Shown: piece by piece, positions 8,871-18,214 of the stretch
Layout of the letters: each line of letters begins with the position of its first letter
Numbering within the stretch: position 1 is the first letter of the stretch
Assembly (NCBI GenBank): GCA_900473415.1
Contig: UCLR01000012.1
Coordinates: 1 to 64,000 of the forward strand
Reading direction: 5' to 3'
From: Hyphomicrobiales bacterium
GTDB taxonomy: Bacteria; Pseudomonadota; Alphaproteobacteria; Rhizobiales; Beijerinckiaceae
DNA length: 64,000 bases
Made by a program: the position numbers and the translations under genes
The notes under the pieces: generated by a model
Database searches by the model: none
Seen by the model: the letters and a program-made list of their open reading frames with translations, nothing else
What the model was told of the DNA's origin: nothing

Positions 8871-10493
8871 CTATGCCCCCTCTCCCGTCGCGAAATCGCG
8901 CCCGGGCGCGGCTTCGATGAGGCTGCGCGTATAAGGATGCGACGGAGCGGAGAAGACCTCCGCCGTCCGGCCCTGCTCCACGACTTCTCCCTTCTCCATC
9001 ACCACCACCCGGTCGCAGATCTGCGCCGCGACGCGCAGGTCATGGGTGATGAAGAGGATGGCGAGGTCGAAGCGCTTCTGCACGTCATCGAGCAATGCGA
9101 GCACCTGCTTCTGGACCGAGACGTCGAGCGCTGAGACCGCCTCGTCCGCGATCAGGATCTCCGGCTCCATGGCGAGTGCCCGCGCGATCGCTATGCGCTG
9201 GCGCTGGCCGCCCGAGAACTGGTGCGGATAGCGGCCCAGCGCATCGGGCTGTAGGCCGACGAGGGTCATGAGCTCGCGCGCCCGCGCCAGCGCCGCGGCC
9301 GGCGTCTGCCCGAAATTGACCGGGCCCTCGATGATCGACTGGCCGACCGTGCGGCGCGGGTTGAGCGAGCGGAACGGGTCCTGGAACACGACCTGGATCT
9401 TGCGGCGATAGGGTCGCAGGCGCCGCTCCGGCAGCGTGGCGATGTCGATATCGGGCACCATGATCTGCCCTTCGCTCGGCGGCATCAACCGCGCGACGCA
9501 GCGCGCCACCGTGGTCTTTCCCGAGCCGGATTCGCCGACGATGCCGACCGTCTCGCCGCGCCTGACCCGGATCGCGACATCCGCCGCGGCGCGCACCACG
9601 CGCTCCTTCTTGAACAGCCCGCCGGAGCGATAGGTCTTGCCGAGCCCGGCCGTCTCCAGCGCCAGCGGGCCCGTCGGCTCCGGCCGCGAGGCCGGCTTCA
9701 GGCTCGGCACGGCCGCGATCAGCATGCGGGTATAGGGATGCTGCGGCCGGGTCAGCACCTGCTCGGCCGGCCCCTGCTCGACCACCCTGCCCTTCTCCAT
9801 CACCACGACCCGGTCGGCGATCTCACGGACGACGCCGAAGTCGTGCGTGATGAAGAGAACGCCGGTCCCGCGCCGCTCCTGCATCTCCTTGATCAGCTTG
9901 AGGATCTGCGCCTGCGTCGTGACATCGAGCGCGGTCGTCGGCTCGTCCGCAATCAGCAACGCTGGGTCGAGGATCAGGGCTGCCGCGATCATCACGCGCT
10001 GGCGCTGGCCGCCGGAGAGCTGGTGCGGATAGGAAGCGTGGATGCGCTCCGGGTCCGGCAGGCGCATCGCCTCCAGGATACCGAGAACCTTGGCGCGGCG
10101 CTCGACCGGCGCGAGCTCGGTGTGGATGCGCAACACCTCGTCGATCTGGTCGCCGATGGTCAGCACCGGATTGAGCGCCGTCATCGGCTCCTGGAAGATC
10201 ATCGCCATGCGGTCGCCTCGCAGCGCCCGCAACCGCTGCGGCGTGGCGGCAAGCAGGTCCTCGCCTTCCAGCTTGATCGCGCCGGCGACGGGCTTCAGCA
10301 CTTTGGCCAGAAGCCCCATCACCGAGAAGGCGGTCACCGACTTGCCGGAGCCGGATTCGCCGACCACGCAGACGATCTCGCCGGCACCGACCGAGAAGGA
10401 GACGTTCTCGACGGCGTGGGCCCGGTCGCCGCCACCCGGCAGGGCGATGCTGAGGCCTGAAACCTCGAGGACGGGGATGGAAGCGTCGCTCAT
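8871..10493 (-). CDS. Dipeptide/oligopeptide ABC transporter, fused double ATPase (DppD-DppF type)
   Basis: A 540-residue ATPase with two complete ABC domains in one chain. Walker A motifs GESGSGKS (45-52) and GESGSGKTT (320-328), signatures LSGGQ (159-163) and FSGGQRQR, and DEPTTALD and DEAVSALD Walker B regions are all intact. The 'HPYTR' tail after each domain is typical of the peptide/nickel importer family. It powers the importer formed by the two permeases just upstream, whose stop overlaps this start by 4 bases. It is the last gene of the peptidase-importer operon. Confidence 0.92.
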   Translation of the reverse strand: MSDASIPVLEVSGLSIALPGGGDRAHAVENVSFSVGAGEIVCVVGESGSGKSVTAFSVMGLLAKVLKPVAGAIKLEGEDLLAATPQRLRALRGDRMAMIFQEPMTALNPVLTIGDQIDEVLRIHTELAPVERRAKVLGILEAMRLPDPERIHASYPHQLSGGQRQRVMIAAALILDPALLIADEPTTALDVTTQAQILKLIKEMQERRGTGVLFITHDFGVVREIADRVVVMEKGRVVEQGPAEQVLTRPQHPYTRMLIAAVPSLKPASRPEPTGPLALETAGLGKTYRSGGLFKKERVVRAAADVAIRVRRGETVGIVGESGSGKTTVARCVARLMPPSEGQIMVPDIDIATLPERRLRPYRRKIQVVFQDPFRSLNPRRTVGQSIIEGPVNFGQTPAAALARARELMTLVGLQPDALGRYPHQFSGGQRQRIAIARALAMEPEILIADEAVSALDVSVQKQVLALLDDVQKRFDLAILFITHDLRVAAQICDRVVVMEKGEVVEQGRTAEVFSAPSHPYTRSLIEAAPGRDFATGEGA

Positions 10494-11416
10494 CGGTCCG
10501 CCATCTTCGGGTCGAGCGTGTCGCGCAGGCCGTCGCCCAGCATGTTCACCGCCAGCACCGTCAGCCCCAGGAAGATGCCGGGATAGAGGATGTTGTGCGG
10601 GAAGACGCGGAAGAGGTTGCGGCCCTCGGCCATGATGTTGCCCCAGCTCGGCGTCTCCGGCGGGATGCCGATGCCTAGGAAGGAAAGGATCGCCTCGACG
10701 AGGATCGCCGAGGCGGCGATGAAGGTGCCCTGCACGATCAGCGGCGCGACGGTGTTCGGCAGGATGTGGCGGGCCATCAGCGCCGGCACGCGCGTACCGG
10801 CCATGATCGCGGCCTCGACATAGGGTTCCTCCCGCACCGAGAGCACGATCGAGCGCACGAGACGCACAACGCGTGGAATTTCCGGCACGATGATCGCGAT
10901 CACCACAGCCGCCAGCCCCGCCCGGAACAGCGAGACCACGGCGATGGCGAGCAATATGCCCGGTATCGCCATCAGCCCGTCCATGACGCGCATGATCGGC
11001 CCGTCGAGCCAGCGGATGTAGCCGGCGACGAGCCCGATCACGAGGCCGATCGCGACACTCGCCAGCGCCACGGTGACGGCGATCATCAGCGAGACGCGCG
11101 CTCCGTAGACGACGCGGCTATAGACGTCGCGGCCGAGCGAATCCGTGCCCATCCGGTGCTTGAAGACGGAGGTGGAGCCGTCATCGGCGCGGATCGTGCG
11201 CTCGAAACCGGGGACCTTGTTGCGCGTACTGGGGTTGATCGCAGTCGGGTCGAGCGTGCCGAGCACAGGGGCGAGAAGCCCGATCAGCGTCATGACGACG
11301 AGCACGAAGCCGCCGATGGCGACCGAAGGATTGCGCAGCAGCCGTCCGAAGATGCGCCGGCGCGAGGCCGGACGCTCAGCGACAACGGGCGCGAGGATGG
11401 TCGGTTCGGCGCTCAA
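10490..11416 (-). CDS. Peptide ABC transporter permease, DppC-like
   Basis: A 308-residue inner-membrane permease. A cytoplasmic N-terminal tail and a first helix near residues 30-52 are followed by a periplasmic segment containing HRMGTDSLGRDVYSR, the hallmark of the DppC/OppC family. The BPD_transp_1 domain then follows with its EAA-type loop. It pairs with the DppB-like permease: its start overlaps that gene's stop by 4 bases (ATGA), and its own stop overlaps the ATPase start by 4, so the three are translationally coupled. Confidence 0.92.
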   Translation of the reverse strand: MSAEPTILAPVVAERPASRRRIFGRLLRNPSVAIGGFVLVVMTLIGLLAPVLGTLDPTAINPSTRNKVPGFERTIRADDGSTSVFKHRMGTDSLGRDVYSRVVYGARVSLMIAVTVALASVAIGLVIGLVAGYIRWLDGPIMRVMDGLMAIPGILLAIAVVSLFRAGLAAVVIAIIVPEIPRVVRLVRSIVLSVREEPYVEAAIMAGTRVPALMARHILPNTVAPLIVQGTFIAASAILVEAILSFLGIGIPPETPSWGNIMAEGRNLFRVFPHNILYPGIFLGLTVLAVNMLGDGLRDTLDPKMADR

Positions 11417-12354
11417 TAGCGGATCCTCGGATCGAACAGGCTATAGGCGAGGTCAATCAGCAGGTTGATGCCGACGTAGACACCGGAGAACAGCAGGATC
11501 ACCGCCTGGATCGTCGGATAGTCGCGCGCCAGCACCGCATCGACGGTGAGCCGCCCGAGGCCGGGAATGGCAAAGACACTCTCTGTCACCACCACGCCGC
11601 CGATCAGCAGCGCGATGCCGATGCCGACCACGGTGACAATCGGCACCGCCGCATTCTTCAGCGCATGACGGAACAGGATCTTGCGCTCCACCTGCCCCTT
11701 GGCGCGGGCCGTGCGGATATAATCCTCGTTCAGCACCTCGAGCACGCTGGCCCGCGTCATGCGGGCGATCAGGGCGATGTAGATGACGGACAGCGTCAGC
11801 GACGGCAGAACCAGCCGCTGCACATAACCTCCGAAGCCCTGCGAGAGCGGCTGGTAGCCCTGCACCGGGAACCAGCCGAGCGTGATCGCGAAGACATAGA
11901 TCATCAGATAGCCGATGACGAAGACCGGCACGGAGAAGCCGAGCACCGAGAAGCCCATCACGATGCGGTCGATCCAGGAGCCGTGCCTGTAGGCGGCGAG
12001 CACGCCGAGCGGGATCGCGACCACGACGGCGATCAGGATCGTCGCGAAGGCGAGCGACAGCGTCGGCTCGATCCGGCTCGCGATCAGTTCGGCGATGGTC
12101 TTCTTGAAGAAGAAACTCTCGCCGAGATTGCCGGTGAGCAGGTTCCCGGCCCAGATCGTGAACTGGGTCAGAACCGGCTGGTCGAGCCCCAGCCGATTGC
12201 GGATCAGCGCGATCTGCTCGGAGCTCGCGTTGTCGCCAGCGATCACGGCGGCGGGATCGCCGGGCGTGAAACGCAGCATCAGGAACACCAGCACCGCGAC
12301 GATCACCAGAACGGGAATCGCCGAGAGCAGGCGCCGCAGGATGTAGCCGAACAT
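11413..12354 (-). CDS. Peptide ABC transporter permease, DppB-like
   Basis: A 313-residue inner-membrane protein beginning MFGYILRRLLSAIPVL, the typical DppB/OppB N-terminal helix with RFTPGDPA just after it. Six membrane segments are expected, with the EAA loop in the C-terminal half (RTARAKG). It forms the heterodimeric channel with the DppC-like protein. It follows the solute-binding protein after a short gap of about 95 bases. Confidence 0.92.
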   Translation of the reverse strand: MFGYILRRLLSAIPVLVIVAVLVFLMLRFTPGDPAAVIAGDNASSEQIALIRNRLGLDQPVLTQFTIWAGNLLTGNLGESFFFKKTIAELIASRIEPTLSLAFATILIAVVVAIPLGVLAAYRHGSWIDRIVMGFSVLGFSVPVFVIGYLMIYVFAITLGWFPVQGYQPLSQGFGGYVQRLVLPSLTLSVIYIALIARMTRASVLEVLNEDYIRTARAKGQVERKILFRHALKNAAVPIVTVVGIGIALLIGGVVVTESVFAIPGLGRLTVDAVLARDYPTIQAVILLFSGVYVGINLLIDLAYSLFDPRIRY

Positions 12355-12448
12355 CAGGCGTCCTTCATCGTGGTCGGGCCGGCCGCGGAGACCTCCTCAG
12401 GGCGAGCCCGAGGAGGTTCAGTATCGGGCCGGAAGCGGCCGCGCCGCC

Positions 12449-14017
12449 TCACTTCTTCTCGACGTTCCAGAACACCGGCGCCGGCGCGGTCAGGATGCCG
12501 GAGATGTTGGAGCGTGCTGCGATCGGCACGTCGTACTGGCCGAGATGGACATGGGTCGGCGACTCGCGCCAGCGCAGCTGCACCGCCTCCACGATCGCCT
12601 TCTGCTTGGCCGGATCGGGCTCGCGGGCGAAGTCGTCGCGCAGCTTCTCCATCTGCTCGTCGCAGGGCCAGCCGAAGGCCGCCTTGTCGCAGCTGGCATT
12701 GAAGAAGCCGGCCATGACGGGGTTGAGGATGTCGGCCGAGACCCAGGCGGTCTGCATCAGGTTCCAGCCGCCCTTGTCGACCGGGTCCTTGCGGACGCGC
12801 CGGGACACGACGGTCTGCCAGTCGGAGGACTGCATGTCGACCTTGAAGCCGCCCTTCTCCAGGAGCTGCTTGGCCACCGGGCCGAGATTGGTCAGCGACT
12901 GCAGGTCGGTGGAGTGCAGCAGCACGATCGGCTTGCCGTCATAACCGGCTTCCTTGAGAAGCTCCTGCGACTTCTTGAAGTTGGATTCGAGCAGCCCGTC
13001 CATGCCCTTCTCGGTCGCCATCGGCGAGCCGCAGACGAACATCGCCTTGCAGACCTTGTAATAGTCCGGATTGCCGACCGTCGCCTCGAGGAAGTCCTTC
13101 TGGTTCAGCGCATAGGTCACAGCCTGGCGCACCTTCGGGTTATCGAAGGGTGGCTGCGTGTGGTTGAACCGCATCGTGTACTGCAGGCCGAGCGGATTGT
13201 AGGTCCACAGCTTGATGTTGGAGTCCGCCTTGACCAGCGGGATCAGGTCGAAGGCCGGCTGCTCGACCATGTCGATCTCGCCGGCAAGCAGCGCGTTGAC
13301 CGCCTGCTGCTGGTCGGAGACCGCGAGCCATTCGACCCGGTCGAGCTTCACGACCTTGCCGCCGGCAAGCCCCGAAGCCGGCTCGGAGCGCGGCTTGTAC
13401 TCCTTGAACCTGGTGTAGACGATCTTGTCGCCGGGCTTCCACTCGTCGGTCTTCAGCACGAAGGGGCCGGAGCCGATGAATTCCGAGATCTGCGTGTTCG
13501 GATCGGTCTCCGCCACGCGCTTCGGCATCATGAAGGGCACGTTGGACGAAGGCTTGCCGAGGCCGAAGATCAGCAGGCCCGTCGGCGATTTCAGCTTCAC
13601 CGTGAAGCTCTTGGCATCGTCGGCCGTAATCGTGTCGACGAAGGTCATCAGCTTCTGGCCGACAGGGTCCTTGGCCGCCCAGCGCTTGATCGACGGGATG
13701 CAATCCTCCGAGGTGACGGGCTTGCCGTCATGCCAGAGCAGGCCGTCGCGCAGGGTGAACTTGTAGGTCAGCTTGTCCGGCGACTCCGTGTAGCTCTCGA
13801 CCATCTGCGGCTTGATCTCGCCCTTCTCGTCCATCGAGAACAGCGTGTCGTAGATCATGTAACCGTGGTTGCGGACGATATAGGCGGTCGTCCAGATCGG
13901 ATCGACGATCTTCACATCCGAATGCATCACGACCTTCATGGTCGTCTGCGCCTGCGCCATGCTGCTGCCGGCCAGCAACGCCGCGGCCGCGGTAACGATC
14001 TTCCAACGCGACATCAT
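12449..14017 (-). CDS. ABC transporter solute-binding protein, family 5 (peptide type)
   Basis: A 522-residue periplasmic binding protein. The signal peptide runs over about the first 24 residues (MMSRWKIVTAAAALLAG... ending AQAQ). The mature part has family-5 features: a segment around DGLLWHDGKPVTSEDC, and DNPKVRQAVTYALNQ in the middle. The start at the first of two Mets is supported by GGGGAG eight bases upstream. It delivers ligand to the DppB/DppC/ATPase importer. The M20/M81 peptidase genes upstream on the same strand suggest that the ligand is a peptide or N-acylated amino acid. Confidence 0.92.
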   Translation of the reverse strand: MMSRWKIVTAAAALLAGSSMAQAQTTMKVVMHSDVKIVDPIWTTAYIVRNHGYMIYDTLFSMDEKGEIKPQMVESYTESPDKLTYKFTLRDGLLWHDGKPVTSEDCIPSIKRWAAKDPVGQKLMTFVDTITADDAKSFTVKLKSPTGLLIFGLGKPSSNVPFMMPKRVAETDPNTQISEFIGSGPFVLKTDEWKPGDKIVYTRFKEYKPRSEPASGLAGGKVVKLDRVEWLAVSDQQQAVNALLAGEIDMVEQPAFDLIPLVKADSNIKLWTYNPLGLQYTMRFNHTQPPFDNPKVRQAVTYALNQKDFLEATVGNPDYYKVCKAMFVCGSPMATEKGMDGLLESNFKKSQELLKEAGYDGKPIVLLHSTDLQSLTNLGPVAKQLLEKGGFKVDMQSSDWQTVVSRRVRKDPVDKGGWNLMQTAWVSADILNPVMAGFFNASCDKAAFGWPCDEQMEKLRDDFAREPDPAKQKAIVEAVQLRWRESPTHVHLGQYDVPIAARSNISGILTAPAPVFWNVEKK

Positions 14018-14053
14018 AAATTGATCTCCCCTCTGGCCGTTCAAGCGGCCGGT

Positions 14054-14077
14054 TTTTGCTGATCGTGATGTGCAAAA
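14054..14077. promoter_or_regulatory. Inverted repeat upstream of the solute-binding protein gene
   Basis: TTTTGC and GCAAAA arms are separated by 12 bases, about 40 bases before the start of the binding-protein gene. The spacing fits a dimeric regulator site, but no regulator gene is adjacent; it may be chance. Confidence 0.3.
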
Positions 14078-14198
14078 TCGTGAACTGTCGTCGGTTCTGT
14101 CCGGCACCTCTTGATGTCTTGCTGTTTCGCCGGCGTGCCATGCAGACGCCGTGCCACGCGGCCGAGGCTCCTGCGAAAGAGTTGCTTATGTCAACCGC

Positions 14199-15338
14199 TC
14201 AGGCCGAGAGCCGGGCGAGCAGCCCGGCCATCAGCCGGATGCGGCGCGGCAGACTGTCCACCTCGATATATTCGCCGAGCGTGTGATAGCCGGCGCCGAG
14301 GACCCCGAGTCCATCCAGCGAGGGAATCCCGGCCGCGCCGGTGAAATTGGCGTCCGAGCCGCCGCCGGCTGAGGCATGCCCGAGCTCCCAGCCGATCTCG
14401 GCCGCGACCTCGCGAGCCACGCCGTAGAGCTTCATCGTCGCATCGTCCGGTTCCCAGACCGGCCGCGTGACGCCACGGCTCACGGTGAAGCCGGTGCTGT
14501 CCGTGTCGCGGTTCGTCAGCACCAGCATGCGCTCGACGCCGCGATCGAGATCGGCCTGCCGTTTCGCCATGCTAAGCGCTTCGGCGCGGCAGGAGGTGGG
14601 CACGCAGTTGACCCACTGCCCGCCCTGGATGACCCCGACCGAGAAGGTGCAGTCCTCATCGGTCATCGCCTCGATGGCGAGCAGTTGCCGCGCCATCATG
14701 CTGATGGCCGATCGCCCATCCTTCAGCTTCGCACCGGCATGGCTCGGCCGGCCCTCCGCGAGCAGGTTGAAGCGGGCGATGGCATAGCGGCCAGTGACGA
14801 CGTTGTCGGCGGGCTGGCCGGGCTCCGGCACCAGCACGAATCGGTGCCTGCGCGCCTGCTCCAGGATGATGTCGCGCGTGCCGGGGCTGCCGATCTCCTC
14901 GTCGGAGGTATAGAGCACACTGACCGGCAGCTTCGTCTCGACGCCGGCTTTCGCCAGCGCGACGATGGCCTGCAGGCCGGCATAGGCGCCGCCCTTCATG
15001 TCGAGGATGCCCGGCCCATAGCAGCGCGAGCCCTCGCGCCGGAAGGGCAGCTTTTCCAGCGTCCCGACCGGATGCACGGTATCGAGATGCGACATCACGA
15101 GGATGCCGGGCTCCCCCCGGCGCGGATGCGGGAAGTCGCCCAGCACGCAATCGCCGAGCCCCATCGGGCCAGGAAGGCGGGTGATCGTCGCCCCCGCGGC
15201 CGCCGTCTCGGCGGCGGCGAGGTCCATCATCCGGTTGACGGCGGCGGGGTCGAAGGTCGGGCTCTCGCACTCGATCCAGGGTTTCAGCCCCGCGAGCAGG
15301 ACTTCGGTATCGAGTGGCAGCGCGTTCAGGTCCGTCAT
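14199..15338 (-). CDS. M20 family metallopeptidase (CPG2 / glutamate carboxypeptidase-like)
   Basis: A protein of about 379 residues with the M20 zinc motifs: SHLDTVHP (zinc ligand and catalytic Asp), a bridging Asp in DMKGG, TSDEEIGS with the general-base Glu, and later Glu/His ligands. The order and length fit the carboxypeptidase G2 / ArgE-like branch, which removes a C-terminal amino acid or an acyl group. I chose the ATG at 15338, which has GAGG at good spacing; GTG at 15350 would overlap the upstream stop by 4 bases and is also possible. It probably acts in the cytoplasm on imported substrates. Confidence 0.85.
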   Translation of the reverse strand: MTDLNALPLDTEVLLAGLKPWIECESPTFDPAAVNRMMDLAAAETAAAGATITRLPGPMGLGDCVLGDFPHPRRGEPGILVMSHLDTVHPVGTLEKLPFRREGSRCYGPGILDMKGGAYAGLQAIVALAKAGVETKLPVSVLYTSDEEIGSPGTRDIILEQARRHRFVLVPEPGQPADNVVTGRYAIARFNLLAEGRPSHAGAKLKDGRSAISMMARQLLAIEAMTDEDCTFSVGVIQGGQWVNCVPTSCRAEALSMAKRQADLDRGVERMLVLTNRDTDSTGFTVSRGVTRPVWEPDDATMKLYGVAREVAAEIGWELGHASAGGGSDANFTGAAGIPSLDGLGVLGAGYHTLGEYIEVDSLPRRIRLMAGLLARLSA

Positions 15339-15346
15339 GGCCATCC

Positions 15347-16507
15347 TCACGCCGCCGCACGCGTCTCGACGAGCCGGGCGAGCAGGCTCGCCCCCACCGG
15401 CAGGATGCCGTCGTCGAGCACATAGGCCGGGTTGTGCACTGGCACATTGCCGGCATGGCCGACCCAGGCATAAGCACCCGGCACCACGCGCAGCATGTCG
15501 GCGAAATCCTCACTGCCCATCACCGGCTTCGGCTCGGTCAGCACGTTCTCCGGCCCGACGATCTCCGCCGCCACCGCGGCCGCAGCCTGCGACTGCGCCT
15601 CATGGTTCACCAGCACGTCGAAGATGTTGCGGATATCGACCGTGACGGTGACGCCAAAGGTCGCGCCGATGCCGGCGGCGATCTCGCGCATGCGGGCGCG
15701 GACAAGCTCGCCCGTCTCGCTGGAGAAGGTGCGGATCGTGCCGGCGAGTTCCGCCTCCTCAGGGATCACGTTGTAGGCCGAGCCGGCATGGACCTTGGTG
15801 ATCGAGAGCACGGCGGCCTCGCGCGGATCGGCGTTGCGGCTGACGATCGTCTGCAACGCGCCCGCCAGCGTCAGCGCCGCGACGACGGGGTCGCGCCCCA
15901 TATGCGGCATGGCGCCGTGGCTGCCCTTGCCGGTGATCTTGATGTCGAAGAAATCGGCGCCTGCCATAGCAGGCCCCGGAAAGACCTGTATCTGCCCGGG
16001 ATCGAGGTTGGGCGCGTTGTGCAGCCCGTAGATCTCGTCGCAGGGAAAGCGCTCGAACAGCTTCTCGGCGATCATGCTGCGCGCGCCGCCGAGCCCCTCC
16101 TCCGCCGGCTGGAAGACAAAGATCGCCGTGCCCTTGAAGTTGCGGTTTTCGGCGAGATAGCGCGCCGCACCCAGCAGCATGGTGGTGTGGCCGTCATGGC
16201 CGCAGGCATGCATGCGGTCGGGAATCGTCGAGCGCCAGGGTAGATTGGTGATCTCCTGGATCGGCAGTGCATCCATGTCGGCGCGCAGGCCAATGCGCTT
16301 TCCGGGGCCGCCCTCGCCCTTGAGGATGCCCACCACGCCGGTCTTGCCGATGCCGCGATGGACCTCGATCCCCCACTGGCCGAGCTTCTCGGCGACGACG
16401 CCGGAGGTGCGGACCTCCTCGAAGCCGATCTCGGGATGGGCGTGGAGATCGCGGCGGATCGCAACGAGCTCGTCCGTGAAGGATTCGATCTGCGGCAGGA
16501 CAGGCAT
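15347..16507 (-). CDS. M20 aminoacylase / hippurate hydrolase-like amidohydrolase
   Basis: A 386-residue M20D-type amidohydrolase. Motifs include HAHPEIGFEE, LRADMDALPI, HACGHDGHTT (metal ligands), FVFQPAEEG and the late MGSEDFADML. This branch cleaves N-acyl amino acids (for example hippurate or N-acetyl amino acids) or auxin conjugates; the exact substrate cannot be read. The start MPVLPQIE has GGAG five bases upstream and lies 17 bases after the stop of the M81 gene, so the two are very likely co-transcribed. Confidence 0.87.
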   Translation of the reverse strand: MPVLPQIESFTDELVAIRRDLHAHPEIGFEEVRTSGVVAEKLGQWGIEVHRGIGKTGVVGILKGEGGPGKRIGLRADMDALPIQEITNLPWRSTIPDRMHACGHDGHTTMLLGAARYLAENRNFKGTAIFVFQPAEEGLGGARSMIAEKLFERFPCDEIYGLHNAPNLDPGQIQVFPGPAMAGADFFDIKITGKGSHGAMPHMGRDPVVAALTLAGALQTIVSRNADPREAAVLSITKVHAGSAYNVIPEEAELAGTIRTFSSETGELVRARMREIAAGIGATFGVTVTVDIRNIFDVLVNHEAQSQAAAAVAAEIVGPENVLTEPKPVMGSEDFADMLRVVPGAYAWVGHAGNVPVHNPAYVLDDGILPVGASLLARLVETRAAA

Positions 16508-16524
16508 GGGAACTCCGGAAACGT

Positions 16525-18024
16525 TCAGGCGAAGGCAGTGCCGAGGGGGGACGTGCGCAGCCCCGGCCGCAGCCGCCGCCAGGGCAGCGAGGCGGGATCG
16601 ACCGGCATCGGGCCGGGCGCGGCGCAAACGAGGACCGCCGCGGCGATCGGCTCGAAATCGGCGCGGAAATGCACCGAGCTCTTGTTGACGAGGATGGCTT
16701 GCTCGGTTGGCTCGATACCAACCTGCCGATACATCGCCTGATCGGCCATCTGCGCCTTGCGCGAGCCGACGACGATGCGCACGCCGCCGATCCTCAGGCA
16801 GGCACTCGGGCCCAGATTGATCCGCGAGCCGCCATAGAACGGCCCCGGTGCGACGAAGCGCCCGTCCGAGAGTTTCTCGACCACGAATTCGGCTTCGAGC
16901 GGACTATCGCCCGGAATGCCGGACTTGGCGCCAAGCGCGACCCGGATCGTCGCACCTTCACCCGCCGCATGGGCCGCCGCAGCCGCGGCCGGATCGACGA
17001 TGACGCCGATGGCGGCGCGCTCCGCGCCGTTGCGGACCAGCGCATGCGCCATGCCCATCGTGTCGGAATCGCCGCCCGCGCCGGGATTGTCCTGCGTGTC
17101 GGAGATCACGATCGGCTTGCTCGCGCCCTGCGCCAGCCGCATCGCCTCCCGCACCCCGTCATCCGGCGCGAAGACCTTGCCCTTGAACGCTTCCTCGCTC
17201 GCCAGGACGCGCGAGAAGACGGTCTCGGCCGCCCGGTCAGCATCGGCCTGCGTGGCGCCATAGGCGAGCACGCTCGCGCCGCAATCGGGGAAATCAGCCG
17301 CCGGAAAGCCCGGCAGGAACGACAGCGTTGGCACGGCCTCGCTCTCGAGCGCCGCGAGTTCGGCATAGATGGTCCGGCAGGGCTCCATGGCGGTCGCCTG
17401 CCAGGCGATGGGGATGAGATAAGGCACCTGACGGAACGCCTTGGCCAAGCGCTTCTTCGTGCCGACAAGGCTGGCGAGCAGGTCGGTGGCGCGACTGCCG
17501 GTCAGCGCCGCATCAACATGCGGGTAGGTGCGATAGGCGACGAGCGCGTCGGCCATCTCCACCATCAGCGGCGTGACATTGCCGTGCAAGTCGAGGCTGG
17601 CGACGAGCGGGATGTCGGGGCCGATCGCGGCGCGCACGCGGCGCAGCACCTCGCCTTCGCCGTCGGCATGATTCTGCGCGACCATGGCACCGTGCAGGTC
17701 GAGATAGACGCCGTCCACCGGCAGCGTCGCCGCGATGCGCGCGACCAATTCGTCGGTCAGCGCCTCGAACGCCTCCGCGGTGACTTCGGCCGAGGGCATG
17801 GCCATGCACCAGAGCGTCGGCACCATCTCCCAGCCCCGGCCCCGGGCGTTCTCGATGAAGCCGGAAGCGCCGATATTCACATTCTTAAGCGCGGCGTAGA
17901 TCTCCTCGCCCCGGGAGAGTGCTGGCCAGCCGCCGCCGTGCAGGAAGGCCTCCAACGGCGCGGTGCTCGGCGCGAAGGTGTTGGTCTCGTGCAGATAACC
18001 GCCGAAGGCGATGCGAGGCGACAT
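16525..18024 (-). CDS. M81 family metallopeptidase (MlrC-like)
   Basis: A 499-residue protein of the M81/MlrC family. The N-terminal domain carries YLHETNTF and two DLHG motifs (DLHGAMV, DLHGN), which are the expected metal-site residues. The C-terminal MlrC domain includes SDTQDNPGAGGDSDT. MlrC was named from microcystin degradation, where it finishes hydrolysis of the linear peptide, but most members act on unknown substrates. The start is set by AAGGA seven bases before the ATG; a longer frame upstream has no support. It is the first gene of the peptidase-importer group. Confidence 0.87.
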   Translation of the reverse strand: MSPRIAFGGYLHETNTFAPSTAPLEAFLHGGGWPALSRGEEIYAALKNVNIGASGFIENARGRGWEMVPTLWCMAMPSAEVTAEAFEALTDELVARIAATLPVDGVYLDLHGAMVAQNHADGEGEVLRRVRAAIGPDIPLVASLDLHGNVTPLMVEMADALVAYRTYPHVDAALTGSRATDLLASLVGTKKRLAKAFRQVPYLIPIAWQATAMEPCRTIYAELAALESEAVPTLSFLPGFPAADFPDCGASVLAYGATQADADRAAETVFSRVLASEEAFKGKVFAPDDGVREAMRLAQGASKPIVISDTQDNPGAGGDSDTMGMAHALVRNGAERAAIGVIVDPAAAAAAHAAGEGATIRVALGAKSGIPGDSPLEAEFVVEKLSDGRFVAPGPFYGGSRINLGPSACLRIGGVRIVVGSRKAQMADQAMYRQVGIEPTEQAILVNKSSVHFRADFEPIAAAVLVCAAPGPMPVDPASLPWRRLRPGLRTSPLGTAFA

Positions 18025-18214
18025 CCGGGATTCCTTTCGGGAATGGGCGAGGTAAGCACGCGAAGCTCCCTCCTCCAAGCCCCCGCGAGACGCAAAATGC
18101 GCCGCCCCGGCCCGCGATCTGGGCACCGCGCCGCGCCGGGCGCCCGAAACCCCTTGCCACAGCCGGCGAAGCGCTCCACTACCAGCCCCGCGCCCATGAT
18201 CCGCGGGGAAGCGC

